Source of the DNA: an uncultured Tenacibaculum sp.
Lineage (GTDB): Bacteria > Bacteroidota > Bacteroidia > Flavobacteriales > Flavobacteriaceae
Direction of reading: 5' to 3'
DNA: 64,000 bases
Assembly: GCA_947492185.1 (NCBI GenBank)
Contig: CANLMR010000005.1
Coordinates: 184,797 to 248,796, forward strand
Shown: in pieces, positions 23,942-34,300 of the stretch
Position numbering within the stretch: the first letter of the stretch is position 1
Layout: every line of letters starts with the position of its first letter
Program-made: the position numbers and the translations under genes
Notes under the pieces: generated by a model
The model's database searches: none
Seen by the model: the letters and a program-made list of their open reading frames with translations, nothing else
What the model was told of the DNA's origin: nothing

Positions 23942-26353
23942 ATGAATAAAAATATAAACACTCAACAAATAGAAGAGCACGATACAATTAATATTAGAGC
24001 TGAGTTAGAAAAATATTTAATTCACTGGAAATGGTTCTTATTAGGTATTATAGTAAGTATAACATTGGCTTTCTTATATTTAAGGTATAGCACTCCTAAG
24101 TTTATTGCTTCCTCTAAAATAATGATTAAAGACAATAAAAAATCAGGAATTTCTGCTGAATTAGAAGCTTTTAAAGACTTAGGTATTGTTGGGGGAAGCT
24201 CAAGTAACAATCCTGACAATGAAATAGAGATTTTAAAATCTAGAAAAATATTAGGACAAGTTGTTAAAAATCTAAAGCTAAATATAAAATATATCTCTGA
24301 GGGAAGAGTTAAAAATTCTGAGATATATAAAATGACTCCTGTATTATTTAACTTTTCAGATTCTTTACTATTAAAAAGGATAAATAATTCCTTTTCTTTT
24401 TCCATTATTATAAAAAATGAAAATGAATTTAGTCTTTTAGACGAAGAAGGCAAATCTGTTAATGATAATATAACTTTTGGAACTAAGTTTAATTTATTTG
24501 TTGATAATCAAATAAACCCATTTGATATTAAAGATATTTTTATTACCAAAACTTCATATTTTAATACTGAAAATATTGGAAAAAAAATTATTATTAATAT
24601 TTATTCTGATGACTTAATAATAGATGGTTTAATTAAAAGTGTTGGTATTGCTCCAATAAATAAAAATTCAAGTGTATTAAAGTTATCTCTCCAATCATCT
24701 GTTCTTCAAAAAGCAGAAGATGTTTTAGACGAGATTGTATATCAATATAACTTAGATGCTAAGAATGATAAAAGTGAAGTTTCTAGAAAAACTGTAGAAT
24801 TCATTAATGAAAGGTTAGAAAACGTTGGTAGTGAATTAGCAATAGTAGATGACAATGTTAAAGATTTTAAGAAAAAGAACAGTGTTACGGATATTCAATC
24901 TGAAGCAGCACTAGTTTTACAAACAAGTACTCTTAATAGGCAAAAACTTATAGATGCTAATATACAGTTAAGTATAATAAAATCGTTACGTCAAGAACTT
25001 ATTAAATCTGAAGATATCCTTCCTGTTAATTTAGGGCTTCAAGACCCTAATGTCGCCAAATACATTTCTGAATATAATGAATTATTGAGTAAAAAACGAA
25101 GGTTATTAAAAAGTGCTGGAGAGAAAAACACAATTATAGTGGAGATACAAGATAATATTGATAATTTAAGAAAATCATTAGAAAGTAGTCTTCAAAATCA
25201 AGAACGAGCTATTCAGCTTAATGTAAATAACCTTAATAGTGAAGCTAATAGATTTAATTCCAAAATTTCTTCAATCCCAAGAAAAGAAAGAGAATTTTTA
25301 GACATAGCAAGGCAACAAGAAATAATAGCTGGGCTATATACTTATTTACTCAAGAAAAAAGAAGAAACAGCAATTTCTTTAGCTGTTACTGTTCCTAACG
25401 CTAAAATTATCGATAAAGCATATGGGTCAGATATACCTGTTTCTCCGAAGAAAAAAATATTTTTTTTAGCAGCTTTATTACTCGGTTTGATAATCCCTTT
25501 TATAATAATATATCTTCGAGATTTACTTGACACAAAAGTTCATACTAAAAAAGATATTCAAGATTTAACATCAGTACCATTTATTGGAGATATTCCTCAC
25601 TCTGAAACAAAAGAAAAAATAGTAGTTGGAACAGACGCTAGGTCTAGTACAGCTGAAGCTTTTAGATTAGTCAGAACTAACCTTGATTTCATGTTAACCA
25701 ATAATGAAAAAACAAATCAAGGTAAAACTATATTTATTACTTCAACAACAAGTGGAGAAGGAAAGTCATTTATTTCCATAAATCTATCATCTACTTTAGC
25801 TTTATCTGGCAAAAAAGTCATTTTAGTAGGTATGGATTTAAGAGCTCCTAAAGTAACTGAATATTTAAACATACCGGAACGTAAAGGTGTTACAAATTAC
25901 ATTACTAATGATAGTATTTCTATTGATTCATTAAAATTTAGAGTTCCTGAATTAAAAGACTTAGATATTATTGCATCTGGTGTTATACCTCCAAATCCGG
26001 CTGAATTATTAATGTCTGAAAGAGTTAATCAACTATTTGAAACTTTAAGAAATGAATATGATTATATTTTAGTTGATACTGCTCCTGTTAATCTTGTAAC
26101 AGATACATTATTAATTTCAAAATATGCTGATGTTTTCTTATATGTAAGTAGAGCTAATTATTTAGATAAAAGATTATTATCTGTCCCTGATACTTTATAT
26201 CGTGAGAATAAGCTTCCAAATATGGCTATTATTCTTAACGACACTGACATGAAACGTGGTTATGGATATGGTTATGGATACGGTTATGGATATGGTTATG
26301 GAAACATTAAAGAGGAAGATAAAAAACCTTGGTATAAAAAGTTATTTAGTTAA
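23942..26353 (+). CDS. Polysaccharide co-polymerase / tyrosine autokinase (Wzc family)
   Basis: 803 residues. The Wzz domain has a first membrane helix at about 32-52, a periplasmic coiled-coil region (about 280-460) and a second helix near 500-520 after SPKKK. The cytoplasmic BY-kinase domain carries Walker A in TSGEGKS (Lys608), a Walker A'-like VGMDLRAPK and Walker B YILVDTAPVN. The C-terminus is a Tyr-Gly alternation at about 773-787, the expected autophosphorylation tail. It controls chain length and export with Wza. The PHP phosphatase gene lies convergently downstream. Confidence 0.94.
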   Translation: MNKNINTQQIEEHDTINIRAELEKYLIHWKWFLLGIIVSITLAFLYLRYSTPKFIASSKIMIKDNKKSGISAELEAFKDLGIVGGSSSNNPDNEIEILKSRKILGQVVKNLKLNIKYISEGRVKNSEIYKMTPVLFNFSDSLLLKRINNSFSFSIIIKNENEFSLLDEEGKSVNDNITFGTKFNLFVDNQINPFDIKDIFITKTSYFNTENIGKKIIINIYSDDLIIDGLIKSVGIAPINKNSSVLKLSLQSSVLQKAEDVLDEIVYQYNLDAKNDKSEVSRKTVEFINERLENVGSELAIVDDNVKDFKKKNSVTDIQSEAALVLQTSTLNRQKLIDANIQLSIIKSLRQELIKSEDILPVNLGLQDPNVAKYISEYNELLSKKRRLLKSAGEKNTIIVEIQDNIDNLRKSLESSLQNQERAIQLNVNNLNSEANRFNSKISSIPRKEREFLDIARQQEIIAGLYTYLLKKKEETAISLAVTVPNAKIIDKAYGSDIPVSPKKKIFFLAALLLGLIIPFIIIYLRDLLDTKVHTKKDIQDLTSVPFIGDIPHSETKEKIVVGTDARSSTAEAFRLVRTNLDFMLTNNEKTNQGKTIFITSTTSGEGKSFISINLSSTLALSGKKVILVGMDLRAPKVTEYLNIPERKGVTNYITNDSISIDSLKFRVPELKDLDIIASGVIPPNPAELLMSERVNQLFETLRNEYDYILVDTAPVNLVTDTLLISKYADVFLYVSRANYLDKRLLSVPDTLYRENKLPNMAIILNDTDMKRGYGYGYGYGYGYGYGNIKEEDKKPWYKKLFS
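26258..26302 (+). repeat. In-frame 12-bp tandem repeat encoding the Tyr-Gly tail of Wzc
   Basis: About four near-identical copies of GGTTATGGATAT/C encode (Gly-Tyr)n. Copy-number change by slippage would keep the frame, as each unit is 12 bp, and change the number of phosphorylatable Tyr residues. Confidence 0.8.
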
Positions 26354-26391
26354 ATAAAAAAAGGAGCTTAAATTTAAGCTCCTTTTTTTAT
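26354..26391. terminator. Bidirectional terminator between wzc and the phosphatase gene
   Basis: A perfect 24-bp palindrome, arms AAGGAGCTTAAA / TTTAAGCTCCTT (26361-26384), is flanked by A and T runs. Confidence 0.9.
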
Positions 26392-27128
26392 TTATTAAAC
26401 TTACTATTATTATTTACCAAATCAATAATATTTTTTTTAATTTTCTTAGTTCCTATTTTTTCTAGCAATCTTAAGTGATTTTTATGATGAGTATCAGTTC
26501 CAACAAAATCATATAAATTTTCTTTGATTAGCTTTTCAGCTGTCTTTTTTACTCCAGTACCATATTGCTCGGTTAACGATAAAAGGTTTAATTGGAATAA
26601 ACATCCTGCTTTTTTTAACTTATAGTAATTCTGAAAATCATTATGATAAAAATTATATCGTTCTGGATGCGCTAAAACTGGTTTATAACCTTTAAGTTGA
26701 ATTTCGAAAAGAATATCATATAAATTAATAGGTGCATTAAAATATGACATCTCAACTAAGATCATATTATCTTTTAGTGTTAATATATCATCCTTTTCTA
26801 ATCGTTCTATAAACTGTTCATCCATCATATATTCAGCAGCAGCAGCAATTTTTATATCGTTATAACCTCTTTCTACTAATGCTTTCCTTACTTCTTCTAA
26901 TTTATTTAAAATTGTTTTAGAAGAATTAGGATAAACATCTCCCAAAACATGAGGTGTAGTTATAAAATTCTTTATTCCATAAGAATACATTTTAGAAATT
27001 AAAGCTATAGAATCATCCAAATCTTTCGCTCCATCATCTATACCCGGAAGTAAATGAGAATGAATATCTACAAACGTATCATTGAAAATTTCAGTGAGTG
27101 AAATGGTTTTTTCTTTAAAAAAAAACAT
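26388..27128 (-). CDS. PHP-domain tyrosine phosphatase (CpsB/YwqE type)
   Basis: A 246-residue metal-dependent phosphatase. The PHP metal motif FVDIHSHLLPGIDDGAKD lies near residue 20, with further His ligands in TTPHVLGD, LAHPERYNFY and GTDTHHKNH. The family dephosphorylates BY-kinases such as Wzc, so it is the likely counterpart of the neighbouring convergent kinase. ATG 27128 is chosen; the frame also has an upstream TTG at 27137. Soluble, cytoplasmic. Confidence 0.9.
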   Translation of the reverse strand: MFFFKEKTISLTEIFNDTFVDIHSHLLPGIDDGAKDLDDSIALISKMYSYGIKNFITTPHVLGDVYPNSSKTILNKLEEVRKALVERGYNDIKIAAAAEYMMDEQFIERLEKDDILTLKDNMILVEMSYFNAPINLYDILFEIQLKGYKPVLAHPERYNFYHNDFQNYYKLKKAGCLFQLNLLSLTEQYGTGVKKTAEKLIKENLYDFVGTDTHHKNHLRLLEKIGTKKIKKNIIDLVNNNSKFNK

Positions 27129-27219
27129 AATGTTCAAAGTTTTAGGTAAACAAAATTACTGTTTTTTACACAAAAAACTACTTTCTTTACTTCGAAAACG
27201 ATTGAGTTTTCTCTAGCTG

Positions 27220-27250
27220 TTGTGTAAGCGGAATTGAAAATATATATTTG
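27220..27250 (+). promoter_or_regulatory. Promoter of the N-acetylglucosamine kinase-like gene
   Basis: TTG (27220-27222), a 20-bp spacer, then TATATTTG (27243-27250), 22 nt before the ATG. Confidence 0.65.
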
Positions 27251-27272
27251 AATAATACAATCAATAATTCAG

Positions 27273-28124
27273 ATGATTTTAATAGCAGACGGCGGATCTA
27301 CTAAAGCTGATTGGATAGCTTTAGACAAAAACAAAAATGAAATATTTAGAGCAAGAACCTTAGGGTTAAATCCTGCAGTAGTTCCTGGAGAGGAATTAAA
27401 AAACAGGATAGTGAATATGTTTCAGCTTATCAATATTAAAAATGAAGTAGAAGAAATTCATTTCTATGGTGCTGGTTGTGGCACACCTGAACCTGTTCAG
27501 ATTCTACATGATGTAATGAAAGATATCTTCATAAATGCATCAATTAATATTGCAGAAGATATGTTAGCTGCTGTATATGCTGCTTCTGGAAATAATCCTT
27601 CAATAGTTTGTATATTGGGAACAGGTTCAAACAGTTGTTATTTTAATGGAAATGAAATGGAAATGTTAACTGCTTCTTTAGGTTATTCAATAATGGATGA
27701 AGCAAGTGGTAACTATTTTGGAAGACTTCTTCTTAGAGATTATTATTATAAAAAAATGCCTAAACAAATCTCTAAAAGTTTTGAAACCGAATTCAATTTA
27801 GATGCAGATTTTATAAAAATGAATTTGTATAGAAAACCCAATCCAAATATGTATTTAGCTTCATTTGCAAAATTTATGTTTGAATTTAAAAATGAAAAGT
27901 ATATTAAAAAGTTAATAAAGAAAGGATTTCAAGAATTTTTTAAATATAGAATATTACCTTATAAAAAAGATAACAAAATACCAATTTATTTCATTGGATC
28001 TATTGCTTACTATTTTAAAGAAACTCTTGAGAAGGTAGCTAATAAACATGAATTAAGTGTCACAGGAATAATTCAAAGACCAATAGATAATTTACTTGAA
28101 TATCATAAATCAAGTATTAACTAA
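27273..28124 (+). CDS. N-acetylglucosamine kinase-like (BadF/BadG/BcrA/BcrD ATPase family)
   Basis: A 283-residue ASKHA-fold kinase. The phosphate-1 motif is ADGGSTKADWIA at residues 4-15, the phosphate-2 motif ILGTGSNSCYFNG, and the adenosine-side motif FIGSIAYYF. Family members phosphorylate GlcNAc or related amino sugars released in wall recycling. The adjacent murF, convergent with an 8-bp overlap, agrees with a cell-wall theme but does not prove the substrate. Confidence 0.85.
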   Translation: MILIADGGSTKADWIALDKNKNEIFRARTLGLNPAVVPGEELKNRIVNMFQLINIKNEVEEIHFYGAGCGTPEPVQILHDVMKDIFINASINIAEDMLAAVYAASGNNPSIVCILGTGSNSCYFNGNEMEMLTASLGYSIMDEASGNYFGRLLLRDYYYKKMPKQISKSFETEFNLDADFIKMNLYRKPNPNMYLASFAKFMFEFKNEKYIKKLIKKGFQEFFKYRILPYKKDNKIPIYFIGSIAYYFKETLEKVANKHELSVTGIIQRPIDNLLEYHKSSIN

Positions 28125-29376
28125 TACAATCTAAACATCGCTCTAAAGCCATACCTCTAGATCCCTTAATTAATATTGTGCTATTTTTAATTTCAGAAGT
28201 TTCTAAATATCTTTTTAAGCTTTCAAATTTTTTGAATTGAACTGATGACTTTACTTTTACGCTATTAAAGTTTTCTCCTACTAAAATAATTTTATAAAAA
28301 TCTAATTGTTCTGCAAGCAAAGCAATATTTTGATGTTCTTCATGACTATCTTTACCCAACTCAAACATATCTCCTAAAATTACTATTTTTTTAGAAGCAG
28401 AATATTTTCTAAAATTTTCTAAAGCGGCCCTCATACTCGTTGGATTTGCATTGTAAGCATCTAATACAAATTCATTAGTATCTTTCTTTACTACTTGAGA
28501 TCTATTGTTTTTAGGAATGTAATTTTCAACAGCTACTTTAATATCTTCCTTAGAAACGTTTAAGAGTTTACCTATTGTTATTGCTGAAGCAATATTGTTA
28601 TAATTATAATCTCCTAACAAATTACTTTGAATATTCAGATTATTATAAATCAAATTAACAAATGGATTAGCTTCCACAAAGCTAATAGAATCATCAAAGA
28701 AAATTCTATTAGCTTGATTAGTTTTATTAACCTGAATCTTATCATTAGGATTAACTATTATTCTTCCTTTAGATTTGATCATAAAATCGTACAGTTCTGA
28801 TTTAGCTTTAATTACACCTTCAACTGAGCCAAAACCTTCTAAATGAGCTTTTCCAAAATTAGTAATATATCCCAATGAAGGTTCTGCTATTTCAGATAAC
28901 AACTTTATTTCTCCATGGTGATTTGCTCCCATTTCAACAATACCAATTTCTGTTGCTTTATTCATAGATAAAAGAGTTAACGGTACACCAATATGATTAT
29001 TTAAATTTCCTTTAGTGGCAGTTGTTCTATATCTTCTACTAAGCACTGCATTAATTAACTCTTTAGTAGTTGTTTTACCATTACTACCAGTTAACCCTAT
29101 AATTGGTATTTTTAATTCTTTTCTATGATAATTGGCTAACTTCTGAAGTGTTTCAAGCACGTTATCTACCAGTATTATATACTCGTTCGTTTTATACTCC
29201 TCTTCATCTACAATACTATAAGACGCTCCTTTATCTAAAGCTTCTTCGGCAAATTTGTTTCCATTAAAATTTGCTCCTTTAAGCGCAAAAAACATTGTTC
29301 CTTTTCTAATCTTTCTAGTATCAGTATCTACCAAAAAGTTCTTTGCATATAACTCGTAAAGTTCTTGAATTCTCAT
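28117..29376 (-). CDS. murF: UDP-N-acetylmuramoyl-tripeptide:D-Ala-D-Ala ligase
   Basis: A 419-residue Mur ligase. The N-terminal UDP-binding domain contains DTRKIRKGTMFFALKG. The central ATPase has P-loop GLTGSNGKTTTKELI and the GNLNNHIGVPLTLL and VEMGANHHGEI motifs. The C-terminal domain begins with YNANPTSMRAALENF. It adds D-Ala-D-Ala to the peptidoglycan precursor in the cytoplasm. It lies directly downstream of gldJ as in other Flavobacteriia, separated by a terminator. Confidence 0.96.
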   Translation of the reverse strand: MRIQELYELYAKNFLVDTDTRKIRKGTMFFALKGANFNGNKFAEEALDKGASYSIVDEEEYKTNEYIILVDNVLETLQKLANYHRKELKIPIIGLTGSNGKTTTKELINAVLSRRYRTTATKGNLNNHIGVPLTLLSMNKATEIGIVEMGANHHGEIKLLSEIAEPSLGYITNFGKAHLEGFGSVEGVIKAKSELYDFMIKSKGRIIVNPNDKIQVNKTNQANRIFFDDSISFVEANPFVNLIYNNLNIQSNLLGDYNYNNIASAITIGKLLNVSKEDIKVAVENYIPKNNRSQVVKKDTNEFVLDAYNANPTSMRAALENFRKYSASKKIVILGDMFELGKDSHEEHQNIALLAEQLDFYKIILVGENFNSVKVKSSVQFKKFESLKRYLETSEIKNSTILIKGSRGMALERCLDCIS

Positions 29377-29388
29377 AGAGTAAAAATA

Positions 29389-29423
29389 AAAAAAACCTCG
29401 CTGAAATCAGCGAGGTTTTTTTT
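29389..29423 (-). terminator. Terminator of gldJ
   Basis: Hairpin CCTCGCTGA-AA-TCAGCGAGG (29396-29415) with A tract before and T tract after. On the minus strand it lies 17 nt past the gldJ stop. Confidence 0.85.
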
Positions 29424-29439
29424 ATAGATTATTGCGTTA

Positions 29440-31146
29440 TTACTTTCTAGAATAAATATATCTAGGAGTAGCTGTTTTCTTTTGATTTCTAACCATTGGT
29501 CCTACTTTATCAGTAGCACATCTGAATCCAATATAGTTAGTAGAAATATATTCTGGGAAATATCTTCTTTGAGCTGGGTCTAACCAATACTCTCTATCTG
29601 CCCATGAACCTCCTTTATAAACCCTAGTTTTATTACTTACAAGAGTTGTCCTGTTTTTCTTATCGTATTCAAGTTTAACAATAGCATTACCTAAAGAATC
29701 TCTTTCACTTTCTGGTCTAATCGGTGAGTTATACATTCTTGGTGTACCTGGTAACTGATCTTCTTCAAGATTAAAGAATTGAGAAGATTTTTGATCTCCA
29801 TCATTTAAATCAGAATTATCAGCAAAAGAATAGTTTCTTCTCATGTAGGTATCATCTTTAGTGATTGGAATATATCTAAATGATCCTGGTAAAGCTTTTG
29901 GCATTACTTTTCCATTTACTAAAGTATCTAACTCTACTTGACTGTCGTCTACAATTACAACTTTCCCTTCTGTATCTATTAATTTTTTAGTAAAAATATT
30001 ACCTCTAAAATAGTTAAAATCATTTGCCTCAGAGTCTACTATCGGACGATAAACATCAGAAACCCATTCTGCAACGTTTCCAGACATATCATACAGTCCG
30101 AAAGCATTTGGCGGGTAACTCTTAACAGCATTAGGAATATCAGCTCCATCACTACTCCATCCAGCAATACCACTATAATTACCTTTACCTTGTTTAAAGT
30201 TAGCTAATTGATCTCCTCTTTTAGACTTAGATCTATTTCTAGTATATTTTCCAGCCCATGCATATTTCTTTCTACCTCTAATATTGTTATATTCTCTATT
30301 TTCAAAAATTGCCTTTGCAGCATATTCCCATTCTACTTCAGTAGGTAGTCTAAATTTTTGTGATAAAATACCATCCGAAGAAGTTACTTGTCTACCAGTA
30401 AATTCTCCTTTAGCAGGCTTAGGATCTCCTTTTTTCCTTGGAACAGGAATACCTTTCTTATAGATTGTTGAATCACCTTCAAATAAAGCATAAGGTTGAT
30501 CTAAGTATACATCAGTGTTAAAGTTGTCTTTCCCTCTAAACTTTAAAGAATCTTCTTTAAAGATATTAGTTATAACTCCTTTATCCATTAATATCTTTAA
30601 GTTCACTGCATTTGTTCTCCACTTACAATACTCATTAGCTTGTAACCAAGTAACACCTACAACAGGGTACTCAGAGTAAGCAGGATGTCTTAAATAACTC
30701 TCAGAAAGTAAGTTTGTATTACCTAAACCTTTTCTCCAAACTAAAGTATCTGGAAGAATTGAAGGGTAAATATGTTTAAACTGTGGATCTTCGGGAGGGA
30801 AAACATCTTTGGTATATTGTAAAAACAAACCATATTCAGCATTTGTAACCTCAGCTTCATCCATATAAAATGAACGAACGTGCATTTGTTTTGGAGTAGT
30901 GTTCCAATCAAACATAACATCATCTTGTACTAATCCCATAGTGTATGTTCCACCTTCGATGTGAACCATACCAGGAGGTACGTTACCGTCTTTAAATTCT
31001 CCTTTTAAATAGTTTCCATAACTAGGATCGTTAAAATTCCATCCTGTCAGAGAAGAAGAACTTGAACCTCTTCTTGAGCTTTGACATGAAGATAATATAA
31101 CTAAGGAAATGGTTAGAAAGCTAAATAACTTTAATGTACTTTTCAT
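29440..31146 (-). CDS. gldJ: Gliding motility lipoprotein GldJ
   Basis: A 568-residue lipoprotein from ATG 31146 (the frame extends 15 codons upstream). The signal peptide ends in LSSC with the lipidated Cys at 21. The body is a formylglycine-generating-enzyme-like/C-type lectin fold (GGTYTMGLVQDD, EVTNAEYGLFLQYT, FRLPTEVEWEYAA, GLYDMSGNVAEWVSDV, RVYKGGSWADREYW, IGFRCATD). GldJ forms helical tracks and stabilises the GldKLMN type IX secretion motor (known in Flavobacterium). The divergent porU gene confirms the locus. Confidence 0.96.
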   Translation of the reverse strand: MKSTLKLFSFLTISLVILSSCQSSRRGSSSSSLTGWNFNDPSYGNYLKGEFKDGNVPPGMVHIEGGTYTMGLVQDDVMFDWNTTPKQMHVRSFYMDEAEVTNAEYGLFLQYTKDVFPPEDPQFKHIYPSILPDTLVWRKGLGNTNLLSESYLRHPAYSEYPVVGVTWLQANEYCKWRTNAVNLKILMDKGVITNIFKEDSLKFRGKDNFNTDVYLDQPYALFEGDSTIYKKGIPVPRKKGDPKPAKGEFTGRQVTSSDGILSQKFRLPTEVEWEYAAKAIFENREYNNIRGRKKYAWAGKYTRNRSKSKRGDQLANFKQGKGNYSGIAGWSSDGADIPNAVKSYPPNAFGLYDMSGNVAEWVSDVYRPIVDSEANDFNYFRGNIFTKKLIDTEGKVVIVDDSQVELDTLVNGKVMPKALPGSFRYIPITKDDTYMRRNYSFADNSDLNDGDQKSSQFFNLEEDQLPGTPRMYNSPIRPESERDSLGNAIVKLEYDKKNRTTLVSNKTRVYKGGSWADREYWLDPAQRRYFPEYISTNYIGFRCATDKVGPMVRNQKKTATPRYIYSRK

Positions 31147-31252
31147 GTATTTACTTAATTTTAGGGTCTGGCAATTTACAACATTTATCATTTAATTCAA
31201 TTATATAAATATAATAATTTTATATTATGTTCATAATACTCTTTCTTAACGA

Positions 31253-31283
31253 TTGGTTTTTCATTTTATTATAAGTAATCTTG
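31253..31283 (+). promoter_or_regulatory. Candidate promoter of porU
   Basis: TTG at 31253-31255, a 20-bp spacer, then TAATCTTG (one mismatch to TAnnTTTG) at 31276-31283. This gives a leader of roughly 45 nt. Confidence 0.4.
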
Positions 31284-31331
31284 CAAAAGATATACTAATG
31301 TAATAACCATATCGTTATCATAAATGAATTT

Positions 31332-34300
31332 ATGAAAAAACTTCTATTTCTTTTTGTTTTATTTCTAAGTTTTCTCGGTATTAGTCAAACTTCAAATACT
31401 GTGCTTTCAAATGGAACTTGGTATAAATTTGCGATAGACACTACTGGAGTTTTTAAAATCGATGCTAGTTTTCTACGGAACTTAGGGATTAATACAAATT
31501 CTATTGATCCAAGAAACATAAAAATATACGGAAATGGAGGTAAAACATTACCTGAATTAGCCTCTGATTTTAGATACAATGACATACAAGAAAACTCGAT
31601 ATTTGTAAGTGGAGAAGAAGATGGAACTTTTAATAGTAATGACTATATTCTTTTCTATGGTATTGGTCCTCATAGCTGGAATATAGATATAACAAACGAA
31701 ACTGCATCTCATGTTCAAAATATATATTCTGATCAAGCTTTTTACTTTATAACTGTAGATGACACACCTGGAAAAAGAATAAACAATCAAGCTATAATAA
31801 GTAGCCCATCTACAATTTCAATTAACACTTATGATGATTTTATTTTTTACGAAAAGGAGAATGTGAGTTTACTAGCTGTAGGTAGATTATGGTTTGGTGA
31901 AAATTTTTCGGTAAATCGTTCTCAAAATTTTTCTATACCTTTTTCTAATGCTACCTCTGGATCCACTGTTAATGTTACTGTTACTGCTGCTTCTCAGTCT
32001 TCTACAGCTTCTAACATGAACATTAACGTTAATGGTACTAATGCACCTACAATTGGTTTTCCTCCAGTTTCAAATTCTACATCTTCAGGTTTGGCTAGAT
32101 ATGGCCAAAGTTTGTCACAAATAAATTCTGCAAATAGTATCTCTATTCAGATAGACTACAACAATAATGGAAATCCTTCTGCAAGAGCTTTCCTTGATTA
32201 CATAGAGGTTACTGGAAAAAAAAACCTTACCTCTTCTGGTAAGCAATTTACTTTTAGAAGTTTTACAGAAGCTAAGAGTACCGGAATAGTTGAATATTCT
32301 ATTAGTAATTCTTCTGAAATTTTTCAACTTTGGAATGTATCAGATCCAATTAATGCTACTAACATCCAAAATGAATCAAGTTCATCTTCCAATTTTGTTT
32401 TTAAATCTAATGGCGGTAATTTAAACGAATATGTTGTTGTTAATGAAAATGACTTTTATACACCAACTCAAATTCAAGAAAGAACTATTTCTAATCAAAA
32501 CATACACGCATTAACAGATATTGATTATCTTGTTATTACGAATAGTGAATTATTCAATGAGGCTCAACGATTAGCAGATTATCACCAAGCTAATTCAAAC
32601 TTAAATTCTAAAGTAGTTTTACTTTCAGAAATATATAATGAGTTCTCCTCGGGTAGTCCTGATGTTACAGGAGTTAGAGATTTCATTAAATATCTTCATG
32701 ATAATTCCACCTCTAATAAATTACAATATGTCTGTTTTTTTGGAGATTCTTCTTATGATTATAAAGATAGAATCTCTGGAAACAATAACGTAGTACCTAC
32801 GTTTCATGCAACTCAAAGCTTTGACTTAGTTTCATCTTATGTTACCGATGATTATTTTGTTATGATTGATGATAGTGACGGAAGAATGTTAGGTAATGAT
32901 GACATTGATATTAGCTCTGGAAGAATTCCTGTTACCACCGTTCAACAAGCTAATGATGTTGTCAATAAAATATTGAGTTATTATAACGCCTCATCTTTTG
33001 GAGATTGGAGAAACTCAGTGACACTGGTAGCAGATGATATTGATGTTAGTACTGATGCTACTTTACAATCTGGTTTAGAAGAAGTTGCTGATAGTATTAA
33101 AAAATACAAGCCAATTTTTAATGTAAATAAAATTTACGCTGATGCTTTTAAACAAGAAAATTCTTCTGGCGGAGAACGTTATCCGCAGGTAAAAAATGCA
33201 ATTACTAATGCTATCGAAAAAGGAACTTTAGTATTAGATTATTTTGGACATGGTGGAGAAGATGGTTTAGCCGCAGAAAGAGTTTTAGAAATCCCCCAAA
33301 TACAAGATTTTAACAATAGTAATTTACCATTATTTATAACGGTTACTTGTGAATTCTCAAGATTCGATAATCCTTTGAGAGATACAGCTGGAGAACAGTT
33401 ATTTTTAAATCGCAATGGAGGAGCTGTTAGCATGATTACAACAACTAGAGATGTGTTTATATCTCTAGGAGAAGCCTTTAATAAAGAATTGACAAAATAT
33501 GTATTGGATTTTGACAATACTGATGATGCTATTTCTAAGAACCTGATTAAGACAAAAAACGAAACAACTAGTAGCCAACGATTCTTTATCTATTATTTTG
33601 GCGATCCTGCTATGAAACTTGCTATTCCTAAACCAGACATACGCATAAGTAGGGTAAATGATATTCCTATTACCCAACCAATAGATACATTAAAAGCACT
33701 CTCGAGAATTAAGATTGACGGAATAGTAACAGATAATTCAGGTACACCTTTAAATAATTTTAATGGAACTGTTTTTACTACAATTTTTGACAAACCTATT
33801 GACAAAACTACTCTAGACAATGATGGATTTGGTATTATAAATACTTTTGATTCTCAAGAGAGTAAAATCTTCCGAGGTAAATCATCAGCTCAAAACGGGA
33901 ACTTTAGTTTTGAATTTATAATACCAAAAGATATTAAAATTACTTATGGTAATGCGAAATTTAGTTTTTATGCAGAAAACCAAGAAATCGATAAATCTGG
34001 TATTAATTTAGATATTGTTGTTGGTGGAATTAACAATAATGCTCCTGAAGATATAATCGGCCCAGATATACAGCTTTTCATGAATGATGAATCCTTTATA
34101 GATGGGGGAACAACTAATACCTCCCCTAACCTAATCATTAAATTATCAGATATTAGTGGAATTAACACTTCTCTCACAGCTGTAGATCATGATATTGTTG
34201 CTATTTTAGATGATAATCAATCAGAACCAATTATTTTGAATGATTTTTACGAGACTGAACTTGATGATTTTACTAAAGGAATAGTAAGTTATCAACTTCG

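Noticed and set aside
26361..26384. 24-bp perfect palindrome as a regulator site
   Set aside because: Position between convergent genes with flanking A/T runs makes it a bidirectional terminator.
32115..32327. Open frames antisense to porU (also at 31385-31790 and 33239-34177)
   Set aside because: They lie inside a well-supported coding sequence, have no recognisable protein features, and follow from its base composition.
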